DNA of 7,347 nucleotides from Spirochaetales bacterium. GTDB taxonomy: Bacteria > Spirochaetota > Spirochaetia > DSM-27196 > PWMO01. Position 1 is the first letter of the stretch; each line of letters begins with the position of its first letter. Below are positions 5,377 through 7,347 of this stretch, in pieces. The notes below the pieces were generated by a model. The model was not told the origin of the DNA. It was given only the letters and a program-made list of their open reading frames with translations, and did not search any database. A program made the position numbers and the translations under genes. The stretch spans positions 1-7,347 of the forward strand of contig SKLB01000293.1 of NCBI GenBank assembly GCA_007123465.1, in the 5' to 3' direction.

Positions 5377-7347
5377 CTAGCGGAGAGGATCCAGCTCGTA
5401 GGGCAGCCGCATCAGAATGAGCTCGTCCCCGTTGCGCTCGAGCGCCTCGATAGCATCGGCAAGCAACTGCAACTCGCGCGGCAGCTGCGCACGAGCGTGT
5501 GCGGCGATAAGGCGCCGCGGGATCTGGCTGGGAATGGCGCCGCGTTGACCCGACAGCGGTACCATCTCGATAGCGCGATCCGGATCCACCCGCAGCCGCA
5601 GCGCTTCCACCGCGGCGCTGAATCCGCCGAGTTGGTCCACCAGGTGCAGTTCAGCGGCCTGTGCACCGCTCCAGACGCGACCCTGGCCGGCCTGGTGCAC
5701 GGCGTCGCGCTGCAGGCCACGGCCTTCGGCAACCACATCGAGAAAGCGCTGGTAGCTGGCATCGATGCTCGCCCGGATCAGCTCGGATTCAGCGGCGGTC
5801 AATCTGCGGTACGGAACGCCGAAGTCGGCACGTTCGCCGCGTTTGACCGCTTCCCACTGCAGACCGAGCTTCTGCGACAGATCCTCGATGTTGGGAATTA
5901 CCGCGTAGACGCCGATTGAACCGGTTATGGTGGCCGGCTGCGCAACGATGTGGTGCGCCGGTGCGGCAATGTAGTAGCCGCCGGAGGCGGCAACGCCACC
6001 CATCGATACCACTACCGGCTTCTCGCGTGCCGTCAGCGCCACCTCGCGCGCGATCACATCGGAACCCAGCGATGACCCGCCCGAACTGGCCACTCTGAGC
6101 AGTACGCCCTCGATGCGCTCATCCTCGCGCGCCTCGCGCAGGGCGCGCGCCAGCGTTGCCGAACCCACCGTGCGCGCCACATCGCTTTCACCGCCGTGGA
6201 TATCGCCAACGGCGTATATCAGCGCCACTTGCGCGCGCGGCGGTTGGCTCCAGTTAGCGCTGAAGCGGTCGGGAAACTCCTCGCGCACGATGCGCGCGCC
6301 CTGTGAACGCGACTCGATCTGGTCTTCGAGCTGATCGCGATACAACAGGGCATCCACCAGACCTGCATCGAGCGCCTGCTGGGCCACAAGGTATGGGCCG
6401 CGGTCGATCAGCTCGGCGGCCGACGCGCTCAGGCGCGCGCCGCGGCCGCGTTCGATGGCCGCGGTGAGACCGGTGTAGAGCGATTCCAGCAGCGAATCGA
6501 GGGCTTCACGCTCGCTGTCACTCATGCGGTCGCGGGCCAGGCTATCGCCGCCGCTCTTGTACTCATCGCTCTGGAACGCTACAAACTCAACCCCGATAGT
6601 GTCAAAGAACTGCCCCAGGAAGAGCCGCACCGAGGAAAGCCCCACCAGGTTCAGATAGCCGTGCGGGTGCAGGTAGACCTGGTCGGCCACCGAGGCCGCC
6701 AGGGCGTAGTTGAGCGTGTTGGTCTGTTCGTAGTAGAACACAACCTGCTTGCCTGCGGAGCGAAAATCGAGCAGGGCCGCCTCTATGTCCTGGAAATTGG
6801 CGTAGGATGTCTGCAGGTTGTGATCGATGAACACAATGCCGCCAACCGAGGGGTCGTCGCGCAGCGTCTCGATCTGCTGCAGCAGCTCGGGCAGCGTGAT
6901 CGGCGAGGAAATCAGCGAAAAAGGGAAGAAATCCGGCCAGGCGCGCTGTTCGATAACCGCCGGACCGGGGGCGTAATCGATGTAGCTGTTGTGGCGCCCG
7001 CGGGCAATCGAGCGGAAGCGGTTACGCGACACGTGCGTGTAGACGGTTCCCGTTTGAAGACTATGCTCATCGAGCGTTACGCGGTTGCCGAAACGCGCGT
7101 GCGAGAATGCAAATGACGCGCCGAGCGTGAGCACTGTGCGTTCGAGATCCCAACCCGCGTCAACGCGCAGACCGTCCAGCAGTTCGGTCTCCAGCGCCAG
7201 ACGCGGCAGCAGCAGCTCTCCATCCTGCAGGTCGGTGTCCAGCGCCAGCGTGATACGGTCCTGCAGTTCGGGATTCAGTACGCCAAAGGGGCGCAGTCCG
7301 GCGCCAAAGGTAAAACTCCATTCATCGGGTTCTGCCAGGTAGTACGC
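5377..7347 (-). CDS. sppA: SppA-type signal peptide peptidase (S49) with beta-rich N-terminal extension, 5' truncated
   Basis: The minus-strand frame is open from the right edge to TAG at 5377-5379, giving 656 visible residues; the true start is outside the window. A GTG at 7134 is in frame, but coding continues upstream of it without a stop. Numbering from the edge, two S49 repeats follow a beta-rich region: about 150-340 and 373-590, the double-domain 67K layout of E. coli SppA. The general-base lysine is K264 (DEYKSGGDSLARDRMS, codon 6556-6558). The nucleophile serine is S455 (GGVAASGGYYIA, codon 5983-5985). They are 191 residues apart, against 200 in E. coli (K209, S409). Other conserved pieces are TGSIGVYAVIPNIE and GRVWSGAQAAELHLVDQLGGF. 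The E. coli enzyme degrades cleaved signal peptides at the membrane. Residues 1 to about 145 lack a membrane helix and look like beta strands, so anchoring or location may differ. It converges on the HEAT gene. Confidence 0.93.
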   Translation of the reverse strand, partial: AYYLAEPDEWSFTFGAGLRPFGVLNPELQDRITLALDTDLQDGELLLPRLALETELLDGLRVDAGWDLERTVLTLGASFAFSHARFGNRVTLDEHSLQTGTVYTHVSRNRFRSIARGRHNSYIDYAPGPAVIEQRAWPDFFPFSLISSPITLPELLQQIETLRDDPSVGGIVFIDHNLQTSYANFQDIEAALLDFRSAGKQVVFYYEQTNTLNYALAASVADQVYLHPHGYLNLVGLSSVRLFLGQFFDTIGVEFVAFQSDEYKSGGDSLARDRMSDSEREALDSLLESLYTGLTAAIERGRGARLSASAAELIDRGPYLVAQQALDAGLVDALLYRDQLEDQIESRSQGARIVREEFPDRFSANWSQPPRAQVALIYAVGDIHGGESDVARTVGSATLARALREAREDERIEGVLLRVASSGGSSLGSDVIAREVALTAREKPVVVSMGGVAASGGYYIAAPAHHIVAQPATITGSIGVYAVIPNIEDLSQKLGLQWEAVKRGERADFGVPYRRLTAAESELIRASIDASYQRFLDVVAEGRGLQRDAVHQAGQGRVWSGAQAAELHLVDQLGGFSAAVEALRLRVDPDRAIEMVPLSGQRGAIPSQIPRRLIAAHARAQLPRELQLLADAIEALERNGDELILMRLPYELDPLR
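7171..7248 (-). repeat. 16-residue tandem repeat inside the beta-rich extension of the SppA homologue
   Basis: Two copies of a 30-base unit, 7219-7248 and 7171-7200, match at 25 of 30 positions by eye and are offset by 48 bases. They encode LALDTDLQDG and LALETELLDG, a strand-then-turn pattern spaced 16 residues apart. This is compatible with successive beta strands of a barrel or beta-solenoid. It lies within the coding frame and is a protein-level repeat, not a mobile element. Confidence 0.6.

Noticed and set aside
5371..5385. Inverted repeat around CGCTAGCG between the converging genes, as a bidirectional terminator
   Set aside because: The stem is short with a bulge, the loop would be about 2-4 bases, there is no T-tract on either strand, and part of it lies in the sppA stop region.
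5233..5919. 228-codon forward open frame running from the HEAT gene end into the sppA antisense strand
   Set aside because: It lies opposite well-supported SppA catalytic-domain sequence and overlaps the HEAT gene out of frame; the product shows no recognisable feature.
6661..7116. 151-codon forward open frame opposite the 5' part of sppA
   Set aside because: Antisense shadow of a gene with conserved S49 motifs; no signal peptide, domain or convincing ribosome site.
7132..7134. GTG at 7134 (minus strand) as the true start of the SppA homologue
   Set aside because: The frame remains open for another 71 codons to the window edge with the same beta-strand character and an internal repeat. A start here would give neither a signal peptide nor a membrane anchor.

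Overview
The window is about 60% GC by eye and almost entirely coding. I think it comes from a spirochaete of the Spirochaetales type. The evidence is indirect: a small outer-membrane barrel resembling the Borrelia BAPKO_0422/DUF3996 family, a soluble multidomain class III cyclase, and a membrane-anchored HEAT-repeat protein typical of free-living spirochaetes. No rRNA, tRNA or taxonomic marker is present, so the assignment is tentative. No mobile element, CRISPR array, tRNA or convincing Rho-independent terminator was seen.

Layout. Bases 1-182 hold the last 59 codons of a forward gene, possibly an M16 (insulinase/PreP-like) peptidase. After a 73-base gap comes a forward cluster of four genes. 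It starts with a 145-residue exported protein of unknown function (256-693). Next is a 150-residue exported beta-barrel protein (732-1184). Third is a 517-residue GAF-PAS-class III adenylate/guanylate cyclase (1189-2742). Last is an 857-residue protein with one N-terminal membrane helix followed by HEAT-like helical repeats (2787-5360). The gaps are 38, 4 and 44 bases, which fits one transcription unit. The barrel stop and the cyclase start are close enough for translational coupling.

On the minus strand, converging on the HEAT gene with only 16 bases between stop codons, is a signal peptide peptidase of the SppA (S49, 67K) type. Both catalytic residues are present. Its reading frame stays open to the right edge, so the gene is 5'-truncated by the window. 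The visible N-terminal part is rich in predicted beta strands and has no membrane helix, unlike E. coli SppA.

How the genes may work together. The cyclase should make a cyclic nucleotide in the cytoplasm in response to ligands or signals read by GAF and PAS. The HEAT protein offers a cytoplasmic scaffold at the inner membrane. The two exported proteins and the protease act in the envelope. A link between envelope state and cyclic-nucleotide signalling is inference from gene order only. The most unusual items are the beta-rich extension on the SppA homologue and the uncharacterised exported helical protein at the head of the cluster.
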